Source of the DNA: Toxorhynchites rutilus septentrionalis
Taxonomy: Eukaryota; Arthropoda; Insecta; Diptera; Culicidae
Length of the DNA: 64,000 nt
Reading direction: 5' to 3'
Assembly: GCF_029784135.1 (NCBI RefSeq)
Contig: NC_073746.1
Coordinates: 61,602,097-61,666,096 of the forward strand
Shown: piece by piece, positions 43,257 through 55,690 of the stretch
Position numbering within the stretch: the first letter of the stretch is position 1
Layout of the letters: every line of letters begins with the position of its first letter
Notes under the pieces: model-generated
The model's input: the letters and a program-made list of their open reading frames with translations, nothing else
Databases searched by the model: none
Told to the model about the DNA's origin: nothing
Made by a program: the position numbers and the translations under genes

Positions 43257-44191
43257 TCATAGTCTTATTTATCGAATAAAAACATTTGCTTGCAGATAAT
43301 ATAATTTGCATATATTTTCACAATCTAAAATAATTTGGCATCCCTGAAACTGAAAGGATCAGTCTGTATTTGTGAAGTGAGTATTATGATGTGTTTTTGA
43401 GAAGGAAAAACGAGTTTTAAAGTGTAAATTATGAATGAAAATTAACTTTTCCAAATCAAATTAGTATTCTATGTGAATGCAAATCACTTTTTTCTGCAAG
43501 TGGTGAGAAAATCCCATACAAAAATTGTATCTGAAACTGACGTTATATAATAATAATAAATTTTAGTAGGAATATCTGAAAATTCATAGAAAATAGGTTA
43601 AGTTAGAGTTAGGACTACGCGCTTCAACTAATTAAATAATACCAAGTAGATATTTTCATTCAAATTTTACCAATTGAAAATTGCAATTTAGCCTTCTAAT
43701 CGGATGGAGAATAGTTTGGATCCCAAACTCGAATGTCACCACTAGCCATCGCGGATATTTTCGTTGTCTCGGGTTGAGGGCGATATTGACCGTGTAAGGT
43801 GGAAAAATATTGATTGAGGTTAGATCGGATGTCGAAAGCCTAGCTGTCACGATATTGAAGACACTTATTATCATTCAGTTTGATCGTGTAAGGTGCCCAT
43901 TACACGGTCAATTTTATTGACAATATGATGACATTTGAGAGCATAATGACAGCTCAACATGGCCGACAACGCAGAAATCCGGATTTTCTGATTTTCGGGC
44001 ATCAATATCGTGACATTTCATATGGATGCATGATGTTGAAGTTTTACCTCACGGACTTCAAGACTGAGTTGCCAGGTTTGCAAGCGGACATTTAATTTAT
44101 GTTAGTCTTTTTTTGCGATTGCAATTGAAATTTATAAACTTCTGAAATTGTAGGAATCATAAATGAAAGCTTTTGGTTTGGAAAACTAATA

Positions 44192-44364
44192 CAGTAATTA
44201 ACATTTAATGCGACATGCCGAGGATGTGTTTGTTTATTGTTTACTATCTTTATATTTTACTATGTTTACAAAAATGTCCAATTAGAGGTAAAAATGTCCA
44301 ATTAAACGTGTCGCATTACAGGTCTGTCCAATTAGAAAAATGGCGCTTTAAATGTAAATTACTG
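44192..44364. mobile_element. GCGAC-type MITE, deleted
   Basis: CAGTAATTAACATTTAATGC to GTAAATTACTG; the middle is replaced or deleted relative to 42620-42855. Confidence 0.75.
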
Positions 44365-44611
44365 TACTTTAAACAGCGAAATACGGTACTTTTCACGAAA
44401 CGAATCAAAACCTCAAAGTAAACTGACAAGGTGATGGTGAGTAAGTGAATAAAAATTAACAACGTCTTAGGATTTTTTTAACATTGAACTCGATCATTCT
44501 TTGCGCTAGCGAGCGGGGCAGCCACTTTAGTCTAAGTTGTGTAATTCTTCACACTCCGCTAGAAAAATTTGGAGAAGAAATGAAAAAAACATCACGTGTT
44601 AATTCAAGTTA

Positions 44612-44951
44612 CAGTAAAATCCCGATTTTCCGCGGAATAGTCTATTAAACTAACCGCGAATAACAGAAAATCTCGGATGACCCATTAAAGGACCAAAAAA
44701 GAAATGCAAACACGAAAAAAGATGTTTCAACATAAAAACTATGTTTTATCAATACAGAAATCATTAAACTATCCATCTATAAGGTCGTGTATACCAGTGG
44801 CAAAATAATGTAAAAGCCATGACCACAACAAATGATCATGGGCCTGGCACTCACTAACAAATTCCGGAAAAGCTTGATTAACTATGGAACTCGCAGTCGC
44901 GAATAATCCGCACGGCTGATCACCCGCTCGCGGATAATCGGGGTTCTACTG
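44612..44951. mobile_element. pogo-like MITE 3
   Basis: CAGTAAAATCCCGATTTTCC to ATAATCGGGGTTCTACTG, 340 bp, fuller than its partner at 43122. Confidence 0.8.
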
Positions 44952-46214
44952 TCATAGTCTTATTTATGGAATAAAAACATTTGCTTGCAGATAATATAAT
45001 TTGCATATATTTTCACAATCTAAAATAATTTGGCATCCCTGAAACTGAAAGGAACAGTCTGTATTTGTGAAGCGAGTATTATGATGTGTTTTTGAGAAGG
45101 AAAAACGAGTTTTAAAGTGTAAATTATGAATGAAAATTACCTTTTCCGAATCAAATTAGTATTCTATGTGAATGCAAATCACTATTTTCTGTAAGTGATG
45201 AGAAAATCCCATACAAAAATTGTGTCTGAAATTGACGTTATATTGTAATAATAAATTTTAGTAGGAATGTCTGAAAATTCAGAGGAAATGAGGTTAAGTT
45301 AGGGTTAGGACTACGCGCTTCAACTAATTAAATAATGCCAAGTAGCTATTTTCATTCAAATTTGACCAATTGAAAATTGCCTTTTAGCCTTCTAATCTGA
45401 TGAAGAATATTTTGGATCCCAAACTCGAATGTCGCCACTAGCCATTGCGGATACTTTCGTTGTTTCGGGTTGAGGGCGATATTGACCGTGTAAGGTGGCA
45501 AAATATTGATTGAGGTGAGATCGGATGTCGAAAGCCTAGCTGTCACGATATTGAAGACACTTATTGTCAATCATTTCGATCGTGTAAGGTGCCCAATAAG
45601 CAAACTTTGGCTTTGACAGATGAACGAAGCGTTACTAATAAAACAATGACGCGTTACTAATAAAACAAGTACTAATATTTTTAGTCCGATGTAAGATTAT
45701 TATGCAACACAAAATATTAGAACTTTTAGATTCTAGACTTGTAACTTGTAACCAATACTATGAGGCTGATTATGCAACAGGGCCCTGGTTGTAAATCTAA
45801 TAGCGAATTCGTTTTTAAAACTGAGTTAGTGTCACACTGACTCTGAAATAAAAAAAGACGGGTGGGTAATGTCGGGGACATAACCGGAGTGACGTAGGAC
45901 TATACAAAGGGGACAGCTTTTGTTAAATATATATTTAAAATATATTGTTTTACTTTCTTCTCCTACGTGAATACCTACCTATCTACCTGAAAAATGGATT
46001 AGTTTACTGTTTACTCTTTATGAATATGTGATGGTTCTGAAAAGAACCTTTGGTGTTGTGTTTTTGTTATCACTCGATATTCCCATCTTGTTCGGTTAAA
46101 CCTTCCTGTTTAGCTATTGCGTTTGCCACTCGCCACAGCTTTCACAGTTGGAAAATTTCTTCCCATCCAGCTTGTGACATGTTGTTCAGTAAATTACATT
46201 TAATGCGACGTGCC

Positions 46215-46515
46215 GGAGAAACACTTTGCCACTCACTGAAACTAATTGTTGCCTTGATGAGCGCCGAACCGAAGCTGCTCTGTTCTTGATGCGGGTTTTC
46301 TTATTGTCGTGAGATGCTTTGCAAGCCAACTCGAGCACTCCGATGGCCGAAACTCTATAATCGCTGTTAGGTATACTGGTGCTCCGGCACCAATCCGTTC
46401 GGCCTAGTTACCCTTGCGGAGCAATCAGTGAATGCGACCAACAGGGAACTGGAGACCTGCACGGTTCGAGTGAGACTTTGCCTTTCCCTTAACTTGTCCT
46501 CCTTTGTTACGTCCA
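46215..46515 (-). pseudogene. Histone H2A pseudogene 2, copy B
   Basis: On minus it matches 27340-27640, including [20 protein letters not shown] coding, the TAG within KGN-AER, and the altered start. It shares breaks with copy A, so they were inherited from a common ancestor. Confidence 0.8.
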
Positions 46516-47489
46516 CGATGCCGATGCCGTACAACCACACGGGTTTACGGTTTGAAAGAAAATAAGATATTTTTTTGGGCTCCGCGTGTTTTATACTCTA
46601 GCGGTACACACTCACAGGATATAGAAAAATCAGCAGACTCAGCCAGAGGGGCGAGTCCAACGAGACGAACGAATGAGCGTTAAAAGGGAGCGATGGCAAA
46701 AAAATACATTCATTACGATTTGTTCGCTCGTTGGATTCACATGCAGGCTAAAAAGGATCCTTTTCAGGATCACAAAATTATCTTCAATCTAAAGAGTTTA
46801 TTGTTTTGTTATCACTCGATATCCCCATCTTGTTCGGCTAAACCTTTCTGTTTAACGATTGCATTTGCCGCTCGCCACAGCTTTCACAGTTGGAAAATTT
46901 CTTCCCATCCAGCTTGTGACATATTTTACAGTAAATCACATTCAATGACACGTCGCATTACCACCACTCAGTATCGGATTGGAGGTAATTTTAACCTGTA
47001 ATTGAACATTTGCGATGACAGTGGTACAGTGTCGACTTTCAATGTGGGGTCATAATTTGGATCCCTATGTTTACAAAAATGTCCAACTAAATATGTCGCA
47101 TTACAATTAGCTAAATGTCGAAATAAGTGTAAATTACTGCACTTTCAATCTAGAAGCAATTTAAGAATTGGTGAAAATCAATAAGCTCAGAACAACTGCC
47201 AAATTCACATACTCAACAGATCCTGGCAAACAAATTATGAAAAAATCAATTTGTGTTTTATTATTATTTTGGATAATGTTTTAGAAAGCATTGAACTGTA
47301 TTTCCTAAACTCTTTTTTGGAAGGTTTAATGGCCCTGAAAAGCGCCTTGTATTATGGAATGGTTCCAATTTAGAAAACTTAGTACTCGTGGTTTTGAAAA
47401 AAAACATTTCGAACGCCCTCGATGCCGCCTTTTTCTGGATTTGCCACCAAAGCAGTTTGTATAAAGAACAAACTTTTTTCTTCTGCTAC

Positions 47490-47789
47490 CTGATGCCGTT
47501 TTGCGATTGCGTTTGCCACTCGCCACTCGCTGCAACTGCCTGTTGTCTTGATGTCCACCGAACCGAATGTGTTCTGTTCCGAATGCGGGTTTTCTTATCG
47601 TCGCGAGCAGCTTTGCCAGCTAACTCGATCACTTCGGCGGCCGAAACTATATAACGCCGGCTAGGTGGACTGGTGCACTGGTACTAACGCGCTAGGCCTA
47701 GCTACCCTTGCGGGGAACTCCAGATCAACACGGTTCGAGCGGGATTTTGCCTTTCCCCTCACTTTTCCTCCTTTACCATGTCCAGACAT
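47490..47789 (-). pseudogene. Histone H2A pseudogene 1, copy B
   Basis: The ATG is at 47789; the reading MSGHGKGGKVRGKAKSRSNR keeps GlyGly where copy A has GlyArg, so it is slightly closer to normal H2A. The same 30-base loss and stop codons follow. Confidence 0.85.
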
Positions 47790-48311
47790 GGCTGCTTGGG
47801 TTGGTTTGTTGATGTGTTGTGATGCGAACCGATGTGGTGTACGGTTTGAATGAGAATGATCGTTACGGCAGCGGAGCGGAGATTTTTAAGCTGACTGGCT
47901 GGCTCGAGAATTACGCATGTGTGAGACTGCGACCAATGTTTCGTTCATTTTTTTCTTTTTCCTTTCCAATCGTGCTTCATTCTATTTCGCTGCTGCTCTG
48001 GTTGCCCGTTTTGGTCGGTACGATTTGAGGAGCACAAAATGGACCAATCAAAAATGGGCACATAGTGCATTTTGACAATGCTTGATATTTCGCAATTATT
48101 CAATTATTTATCTCAAGAAAAATGAAATGTTATTCGTTATGATAGATGCGTAGATATATTTCCTATCAATTGATGCAAAAACCTTTGCGATCTATTGAGA
48201 AATGCTCGAGTTATAAGCGTTCCAAATCTTGCATTTTTTCCTACTTGTTCAGTGCCTAGATTTCCATTTCACCCCCTATATCTTCCGGTTAGACGTAGTC
48301 CTACGTCAAAA

Positions 48312-48325
48312 AACCTTTTCAGGTT
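48312..48325 (+). terminator. Isolated histone-like stem-loop
   Basis: AACCTTTTCAGGTT directly beyond the outer P2 resembles a histone hairpin with a shorter stem. No histone coding is adjacent, so it is uncertain. Confidence 0.35.
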
Positions 48326-48329
48326 CACG

Positions 48330-49274
48330 AATGCGTCGGTTTGTTGGTGTGCGTTATATAGTCTGATTTGTTTATATTTGCGATGACAAATGTGCAGTGT
48401 CGACTTCTGATGGTGATATTAGTGCTTGGGAGGTAATTTTTTCTCTATCAGATCAGAAGGGCCAAGTGCAGTATAAAAATGAAAAAGTTTGAATGAAAAT
48501 TTCTACTTCATATTGTTTAATTACCTAACTAATGTACTCCTGACACTCACTTAACCATTTGTCGATGCATTTCCTGTTTGTTACACAAGTAATTGATAAT
48601 ATAATATAAAATCATCATCAGACACAGTTTTCGTTCAATATGTTTTAGCAATTTCAAAAAAAAAACTCTTATTTCATCACATAAAATTAGTATTCGATAC
48701 GTTAAAGTAAATTTTCATTCATAATTTTGATTTTGAAAGCATGTTTGTTTCACCTGATAAACCATAATTATTTTAGATTTTTTTAGATTTTCCAAAACAA
48801 CACTCGGAACTTCACAGTTCAGTATAGTTGTATTGGTGAACACGAGTGCGAACCGGTGAAACATCTCAGTGCGAAACAAACAGCTTTCTGGTTGAACCTG
48901 GTGCGAAACTGGGTTGAAACCAGGGGTTAGACATCAATTGAATATAGGCTACCCAAAATAAAAATCAATATGGCGTCATTTGCTTACCAACATATCATTT
49001 ACGAGGATTGAAATCGAAAAATGCGTTGCTTTATTCTAACTGCTTGAGCGATTTTTATATTTCGGTTTCACATGGAGGTGTTCACATTTAACATGGAGTT
49101 TAAAGTTAGCCACTATTCGACTATATAACCGGACCAAGTTGTAATTGTAATTGATAGAACCAAAATGTCAGTGAACCGCAGCAATATTGGGTACACTGGC
49201 AATATGAGGGATTTGACGTTTTAGTTGTACCCCTGGTTAAAACAGAAGGAGGCCGTACACTGTTTGCCCGAAGG
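48330..49274. other. Unassigned sequence
   Basis: 48370-48420 has a fragment of GCGAC-type MITE interior (GCAGTGTCGACTTC). 48840-48920 has GTGCGAA-type short repeats, and AACCAGGGGT (near 48917) is inverted at ACCCCTGGTT (near 49231), possibly the ends of a small element. No gene. Confidence 0.4.
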
Positions 49275-50935
49275 TCAAATATTTGATATTTGTTGACAGA
49301 TAAGTTTTGATTTCATATTTGTACAAACACTATTTTGTTTGCCACTTGTTTGCCAGTGGTAAACAATGTCAAACACCGAACATGGAAAAAATCCGCTGAA
49401 ATATTCAAGGTAACCTAACCATGTACCGACAGGTTCGAAGAACAGACTGAAAAAATATTTTAGACATCCAATAATTGAATATTTGCTTGTCGAATTCAAG
49501 TATTCTTTCCACGCTGAAAAGGTTAGAAAATCATCATTTTACAATGTGGTATGTATATTACGAGGAATGGCTTGTTATAAGTATTGTAACTTTAACAACT
49601 TTAACAACAAAGTAAACGATGAATAGGGTGTTTTCCGCTAAAAATACTGCAAATCCTTCTCGTATCGGCCCCTACATAATCAATGATATCAGCCAATTTG
49701 ATGAGATATCGATTTCATCGCAATTATCCATAGTATCACTAACCAGTATGCATTATCAAACTTTAAATTTTCGAAGGTTATGTATGACTTTGGTCAAATC
49801 GCGTGTTGAAACAATCGTAAATATAAAAAACTCCAACATTCTTACCATATACTGACGACATTCAATGGCTGAAATGAATCTAAATTGAAATAAAATGAAT
49901 AATCACAACCGAATCTTGCGTTTCAGTGCGTAAAATAATCAAATACCCTCACTTTTGTGGCTCTGAGCTCTAATGTATATGTCGCACAATGTTATAGTCA
50001 TAAAAGATTATTTGATTGCGATGAGTTTGGAAAAGAAATTATTCTGTACAATTTTATATATGACATGTTATTTTCTTACCTCTTTCAGTAGTGAAAATTG
50101 TATAAATGTTGACAATGGTTGAATCAATAAAGGAAATTCGAGAGCACAATCAAAAACAAGTTGAAAAATGAATGGTTCCTGCATGCGAGAACTACATTGG
50201 AAAGTCCGAGAGTAAAATATACGTGATTTTTTTTAAGGCTACCTTATCATCATTTTCTTAGTTCAAAAACAAAATCCAGATGTCTCACCGATTATTTACG
50301 TTTTGCGTTAGATCGCCAATATCAATGTTCTGATTAACACCGATGGTCATTTCAGAATGACATGAAAATTTTCTATACTTCATGTAATACATTATGCAAA
50401 CAAAAAGCAATCTGAATAAAAACATAATCAAATCTACCAATTGAATTCATCAGGCATTCGCGTGAAATTGTTCTTTTTGACTACTCGTGTAGTAAATTAA
50501 ATAACAAAAACCTACCTGGTATTTCAACATTTTCTATCGCCTCAGGCCATGTTTTATCGTAATCAGTGAATTGATTTGCGTTCACCTCTGATATTGTACA
50601 ATGTTCGGGATCCCCTGGTAATGCTAAAATGAGCAATAATTCATTAGACTTACTTAGGTCTACACAAATCACAACTTACCATCAGCATTGAGTTTCCGGC
50701 GCCGCTTGGCTGAGTTCGAGCAAGTATTCTCAATGTAGCAGTATGGTGCGAAATGTTTTGCACAAATTCCTTGGTTGGCTTGAGGCTTCCATCCTTTTTT
50801 TTTACCACAATAGCCAATCCAATGAGAGAGACGACTCTCATTCGTGGGAAATCCATGCACAGTTGTAGTAAAATCCGTATTTCTGCTGTGCAAACGTGTT
50901 GTTCCGCAACCATGAACAGCACAGTAATGAGCCAT
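49275..50935 (-). CDS. THAP-domain protein, three-exon model
   Basis: Exon 1 (50935-50680) begins MAHYCAVHGCG and includes HGFPTNESRLSHWIGYC and GICAKHF: together Cys-x4-Cys and Cys-x2-His with the FP and W positions expected in a THAP zinc-coordinating DNA-binding domain. It ends at GTAAGT. Exon 2 (50623-50516) lies between TTTTAG and GTAGGT and is acidic, without a known domain. A third exon (49513-49275) starts after TTTTCAG and continues in phase to a stop, giving 200 residues in all. The first two exons and their borders are convincing; the 1-kb second intron and the last exon are less so. THAP proteins are host factors or transposon-derived; no P-type transposase core is present here. 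Confidence 0.6.
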
Positions 50936-51750
50936 CTATGAAGAAAACAAGCTTTTCATATACTGCCCATGTTTGTATAGGAGATGTAAGCGACAAAATG
51001 AACAAAATCGACTTTTTCGCTGTTATGCATTCTGCGCAATGTAACACGTTTGTTCAACATGCAAACAAACACATTTTGTTCGAAAACATTTGAGCAATTT
51101 TGAAAAAAAAACGTTTCCGAAGAATCACTGTTTGTCCGCATAACAGACGTAGTTCCATACAGCCTTCATACGTCGTTCAAAAATCAACAATTAGCATTAT
51201 TATGTGCTATAAGCAAAATCTACATTTGAATCACATTCTTTGTAGAGTCCGAACATACCTGTCATGATAGTGTCTTATTACTTAGTGTTTAATGAATAAA
51301 AGAAACCATTGAAACGCTACTCATATAATTACTATTTTCTGTACACTGCACTGTGATGAACAAAGAGAACCAATTGTGTTTTTTAATGTTATAATTACCT
51401 AAATTTCTGCATTTGAAACTTCAAGTAAATAATGAAACAATCAGATCAGTAGTAAAATTAAAATAATATTGGTTTCTAGCAATATAGACTCGGATTCGGA
51501 TTCTGGATTCGTAGCCAGAGCACCTTTTCCAGATATTCACTAAATTTCCAAACCTATTTGATTTTATCCGATAACAGGTGAAACTACCGACGGAGACGTT
51601 TTGAATATTATCAGAAATGTAAATACTAACGCTACAGACAGAGCAACCTGGTGATTACGTCTAGCTATGCGAACAAATGTTCATTGAAACGATTGATTGT
51701 CCGCATAAATAGACGCAAGCGTTTTCCAAATGAAAAAAAAATGTAAGGGG
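50936..51750. other. THAP gene upstream region and unassigned sequence
   Basis: Likely promoter of the THAP gene near 50940-51100, without a clear TATA box. A partial P2 (GACGTAGTTCCATAC, near 51146) occurs alone. The rest shows no gene. Confidence 0.4.
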
Positions 51751-52799
51751 TTGTATCTAAGACATGACCTCATATTTTCGACGTAGAACTACGCAGTTAT
51801 TTTATGCAATCCACTTGTTTACCACTTCGAATATTATTTTAGAACACATCGACATTTTTGTAATAGATTACGTTCTTCGTTACAAATAAATTCATTGAAC
51901 GTCCTTTTACGTTTGATAGGATGCATAAGACTACCAAAATATGTGAATAGAAGAATTGTTAAACGATCATTGTATTTTACATTTCCCTCTGAAATTATTG
52001 CACATCTCATTTTTACGTAGTTCTCGAACCGCGAAAATTCATTCACCTCTAGTATCTGAAATGACGATTTTTCCAAGCTTCTCAGTTTAAAAGTACGTTT
52101 TAAGGAAACATATTCCAGTCTGCACAACGACGAGCGAGTACAAAAGTGCACAACACCAAAAAATACCCCCGACTTGAAGTATTTGCAAAGCGGATTCCCC
52201 CAGGCACATAAATTTTGAAGTCCGTGCTAGGGAAACACAGCTCGGTGGGAACCAAAATACCCCCGACTTGCATGTATATTTGCAGAGCGCATTTCCACAG
52301 GTACATCGATTTAGAAGTCTGTGTTGGGGAAACCGTAAATCGGGCCAATCAAAACTTAGCAATTAAGGCGTTTAAATAACGCGACATTTTACAGTTATTC
52401 AATTGTTCATCTCATGAAAAATAATATTTCATTAATTGTGATAGACGCGTAGAAATATTTCCTATCAATTAATGCAAACATCTTTCCGATCTGTTACGAA
52501 ATGTTCGAGTTATAAGCATTCGAAATACGGGTAGGGCTAGCACACAAATCGACAGAACAAATGTATGGGAAAAAAGAATGGAAAAAAAAGAAGTTCTTCC
52601 AGTTTACATGAATTTAAATCGTTTAGAGATTAGCGAATTGTAATGTATAGCATATCAAACAAATCTTAGAGAATTCGATTGGTATGCAAATCATGAGAAT
52701 TCGTTCACAGTGAAAATAGTTATTAACGTTAACTTTATTTCATAAAAACGTGACCTGTTTTCTGATTGGCACCCTTCCTGAAAGACGTAGTTCTACGTC
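51751..52799 (-). repeat. P1/P2 repeat member VII with octamer-like array
   Basis: Left: P1-like GGTTGTATCTAAGACATGAC and P2-like GACGTAGAACTACG (near 51780). Right: full P2 GACGTAGTTCTACGTC at 52784-52799. On minus it resembles member V: a CCAAT box (TTTTGATTGGCCC near 52345) and about three octamer-bearing units (52060-52340). The right-terminal 100 bp is closer to member II (AAATCAGAAAACAGGTCACG or complement). Confidence 0.6.
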
Positions 52800-53028
52800 A
52801 CAATATGTTTTAATCCGCAAAATCTCCTAAGCCCTCGTTTTGCCGATAATATCCTTCAACTGGACAGATTATTTCATTGGAAATTTGCATGTTTAACTCA
52901 AAAAGTTGTTTTTTACTTATTTTATTTTCTCTTGGTTTGGATCGATTAATCCACGTAAATTATTCGTTTGCTTCGATTATTGGTTGCGCAGTATTCGTTC
53001 AATTTATAATCGATTTCTATAGGAAGTC

Positions 53029-53282
53029 TAGGCGCCTAGAAGTATATCCCAAGGTGAGACCGTTTCGTCACTAAGTTGTTTAGGGGAGCGGTATATGAAA
53101 ACAGTACGGAAGAAAGCAGAAGGGGTATTATTTGTTTGAAGCATGAAAAAGCCGGACTACGAGCGAGCTTGGGGACAAGCGTATTGTGTTTTGTTTACAA
53201 ACAAAACACAGTAGACTTCCAAGATGGCTGAAGAGTGGTTTTAGCAAGTTGGCCCACCTTAGGATATACTTCTAGGCGCCTT
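53029..53282. mobile_element. GCG-TAGAAGTATATCC MITE, copy 2 (intact ends)
   Basis: TAGGCGCCTAGAAGTATATC and its inverted right end give about 22-bp TIRs around a 254-bp non-coding body. Matches 25247-25512 and 56117-56391. Confidence 0.8.
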
Positions 53283-53481
53283 ACTTTTAATATTGAAAAA
53301 CTTACCCCGTAAATCAGTGCTTCTAGAACCGAATTATAAAACCAATCACTCAATCGCACTGATCGCACAATAAGTGAATGAAGTGTTAAATACCCGGAAA
53401 TACTTGATTTTGTTGAAACGCTTTGAAAATCAAACAGCACACAACCTTTAACGCTTGTATCTGACAGTATTTATATACATA

Positions 53482-53888
53482 TAGAGACGTCGGTTAATCG
53501 TTCGATTAATTCAAATAATCGAATATCTGAAATTATAATCGAGTAATTTTGCATCGAATAATTTAAAATCAAAATATGAATACATCGAATAATTGCCACT
53601 GTAATCGCGATTAATGAAAGAAGAAATCTTTCTCAAGGTTAATGCATTTTTGGGTTAAGAATAAGGCTATATATTTTTTTTCCAACATTTTTTTCTCCAG
53701 CCTTCTAACATCGATAACCCGATAGACCACGCGACCAGAATGACAACGTCATACGTGATTATTACAAGAAATAAATATTCGCTCGATTAATAGAATATTG
53801 AAAAACAATTATTCGAATGAATCGAATATTGAAAAATGCCCCAACGATTAATCGATAATCGAATAAATGAAAAATTTAGACATCACTA
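53482..53888. mobile_element. hAT-like MITE with perfect target duplication
   Basis: Ends TAGAGACGTC and, on minus, TAGTGATGTC. The 8-bp flanks TATACATA (53474-53481 and 53889-53896) are identical, the signature of hAT insertion. The interior is rich in TCGATTAATCGAATAA-type words. Confidence 0.9.
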
Positions 53889-54199
53889 TATACATACGAA
53901 TCAGCTGTGCCCTTACCCAGGGTACATATATGACAAGGTAGTCTGAACTGACTTGTGCATCAGTAACAGTGAGGCTGTGACGTGTAGCTTTGCAAGTATC
54001 ATGGAGCGGTATAATAAATTAGCCTTAATAAGTTTGTTTCTATTGTATTTTAGCCTCATGTATATATTTATTCTTTGCAGTAAAGTTAATCTATTTAGAT
54101 TCAAACCCTTATCAAAACCTAGTGGAAATTGCGGTTCGGTAATTCGGATTTTAGCTTCCTGAAGCTCTCTGTATCTCTCCGATACAGAGATGTTGATGG

Positions 54200-54729
54200 T
54201 ACTGCTGCCGATTTCTTTTGACGGAATACCCCTCTCGGGCTAGTCTTGTTTCGTCCCATTAGAAAACTGGACCGATTCCGCGGATGTTGCGGATGTTTTA
54301 CTGGATTCAACTCTTGCTTGATGTCAATCAAGAACTTTCGGCGAGCTGTCCGGTTTTGATTTCCCGAGGCATGAAAATTGTTGGCCTTTCGGACAGTAGG
54401 AACAGCTAAAAAAAACTATTTTGGGTACTAATTGTAAAATCTGGATTTATTTAAATTTACCTGTTGGTATCAGTTCTCGACGATATTGTACTTCCAATCG
54501 ATATGCATGAAACAATTTGGACTGAAGTGAAGCGAGCAAATGTACATGTATTTAGTATGCTATTTAGGTCCTGTCCAAAGAATCGAAGCCATTTCTTTCG
54601 AATGGTCACATCCCTCGAGGATCGATGAAATGATAATTTGTTGGATATGTTTTCATAATTTGAGGTCGACTCGAGCCCGGGCATCAATGACTGAACGCTC
54701 ACGCATCCGGATGCCATACATTGAGCCAT
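54200..54729 (-). pseudogene. THAP-domain gene fragment, left arm
   Basis: On minus, exon 1 (from 54729) reads CMASGCVSVQ, then LSFHRSSRDVTIRKKWL, the first Cys pair and helix of a THAP domain. After a putative intron ending TTTTTTTAG (near 54408) a second exon continues RKANNFHASGNQNRTARRKF and a basic, serine-rich tail. The distal Cys-x2-His pair is not evident. THAP domains are the DNA-binding part of P-type transposases, so these may be internally deleted P-like elements; a captured host gene is the alternative. Confidence 0.6.
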
Positions 54730-55263
54730 AGAGTTGTTTAAAAATGGAAATATTTTGTATATATTCCCTCGCAGTCGAGCCGCCTCTCTCCTCTATCCCA
54801 CGTATTATTGGCGTATTTATGAGAAAAAAAAGGAGCAAAACACGTAATATTTGCAACGAAACAAAAACCCTTGCTATGAATTGCTCAGCGATCGCTGCTT
54901 TTCGTCAATGTCATAAACGTACACCGGCTCTTACCGCCAGGGTACGTTTATGACAAGGTAACCTGGACTCGAAGTGTGTAAGACACGATTCACTTATACA
55001 CTCTCAACTATGACCTCTTTGCTTTGACGAAAAGAAGCGATCGCAAAGCAATTCATAACAAGTGTTTTTTTGTTGTTGTAAATATTACGTGTTTCGATAT
55101 TCGATATGAAAATACGTTATTAATACGTAGGATAGAGAAGTTAGTGAACCATTAACGTTAAAGGCTTTTCGGAATTAGTACCTTGAATGTGTTGTTTCTG
55201 TGCAGCTTTTTGAAACTGGCGGCTCAACTGCGAAGGAATATATTTATATAATATTTCCATTTT

Positions 55264-55690
55264 CAGACAACCCTATGGCTCGATGAGTGGCACCCGGCTC
55301 GAGTCCAACGCGAATTATGAAAACATATCCCACAAATTATCATTTCATCGATTCCCGATGGATATGACCATTCGGAAGAAATGGCAGGTATTAAAGAAAT
55401 CCAGATTTTACAATTATTACACAAAACAGTTTATTTTTAGCTGTTCCTACTGTCAGAAAGGCCAACGATTCTCATGCCTCGGGAAATCAAAACCGGACGG
55501 CTCGCTGAAAGGTTTTGATTGACATCAAGCAAGAGTTGAATCTAGTAAAAGCATCCGTAACATCCGCAGAATCGGCCTAGCTTTCTAGTGGGACTAAACA
55601 AGACTATCCACAGAGGGATATTCCGTCAAAGGAAATCGGGAGCAGCATCATCAACATCTTTAATGAAAAATCTAGCGATTCGGCCGGTTC
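55264..55690 (+). pseudogene. THAP-domain gene fragment, right arm
   Basis: Mirror copy of the left-arm gene with NYENISHKLSFHRFPMDMTIRKKW ending at a GTATTA donor (near 55389), and a second exon after TTTTTAG (55440). It retains FP where the left arm has SS, so it is closer to a functional THAP helix, but its second exon has a stop near 55520. Confidence 0.6.

Larger units (their letters stand above)
42324..43898. mobile_element. GGGC-ACCTTACACG element, tandem copy A
   Basis: Left GGACCTTACACGGTCAAA and right (on minus) GGGCACCTTACACGATCAAA are inverted ends. It contains two nested small elements: a GCGAC-type MITE at 42620-42855 and a pogo-like MITE at 43122-43256. Copy B follows immediately with the same insertions. 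Confidence 0.7.
43895..45594. mobile_element. GGGC-ACCTTACACG element, tandem copy B
   Basis: Left GCCCATTACACGGTCAATTT and right (on minus) GGGCACCTTACACGATCG. It aligns with copy A along nearly its entire length, sharing the boundary GCCC, and carries matching nested MITEs at 44192-44364 and 44612-44951. The nested insertions therefore predate the tandem arrangement. Confidence 0.75.
45853..48307 (-). repeat. P1/P2 repeat member VI carrying histone H2A remnants (copy B)
   Basis: Inverted near-copy of 25498-28026, from a P1-like GTAATGTCGGGGACATAACC and GACGTAGGACTATAC at the left to full P2 GACGTAGTCCTACGTC (48292-48307) at the right. It carries the same H2A pseudogenes, stem-loops (46033-46048, 46756-46771, 47331-47346) and nested MITE (46929-47139). 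The outer P1 present at the left of copy A is missing beyond 48307. Confidence 0.75.
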
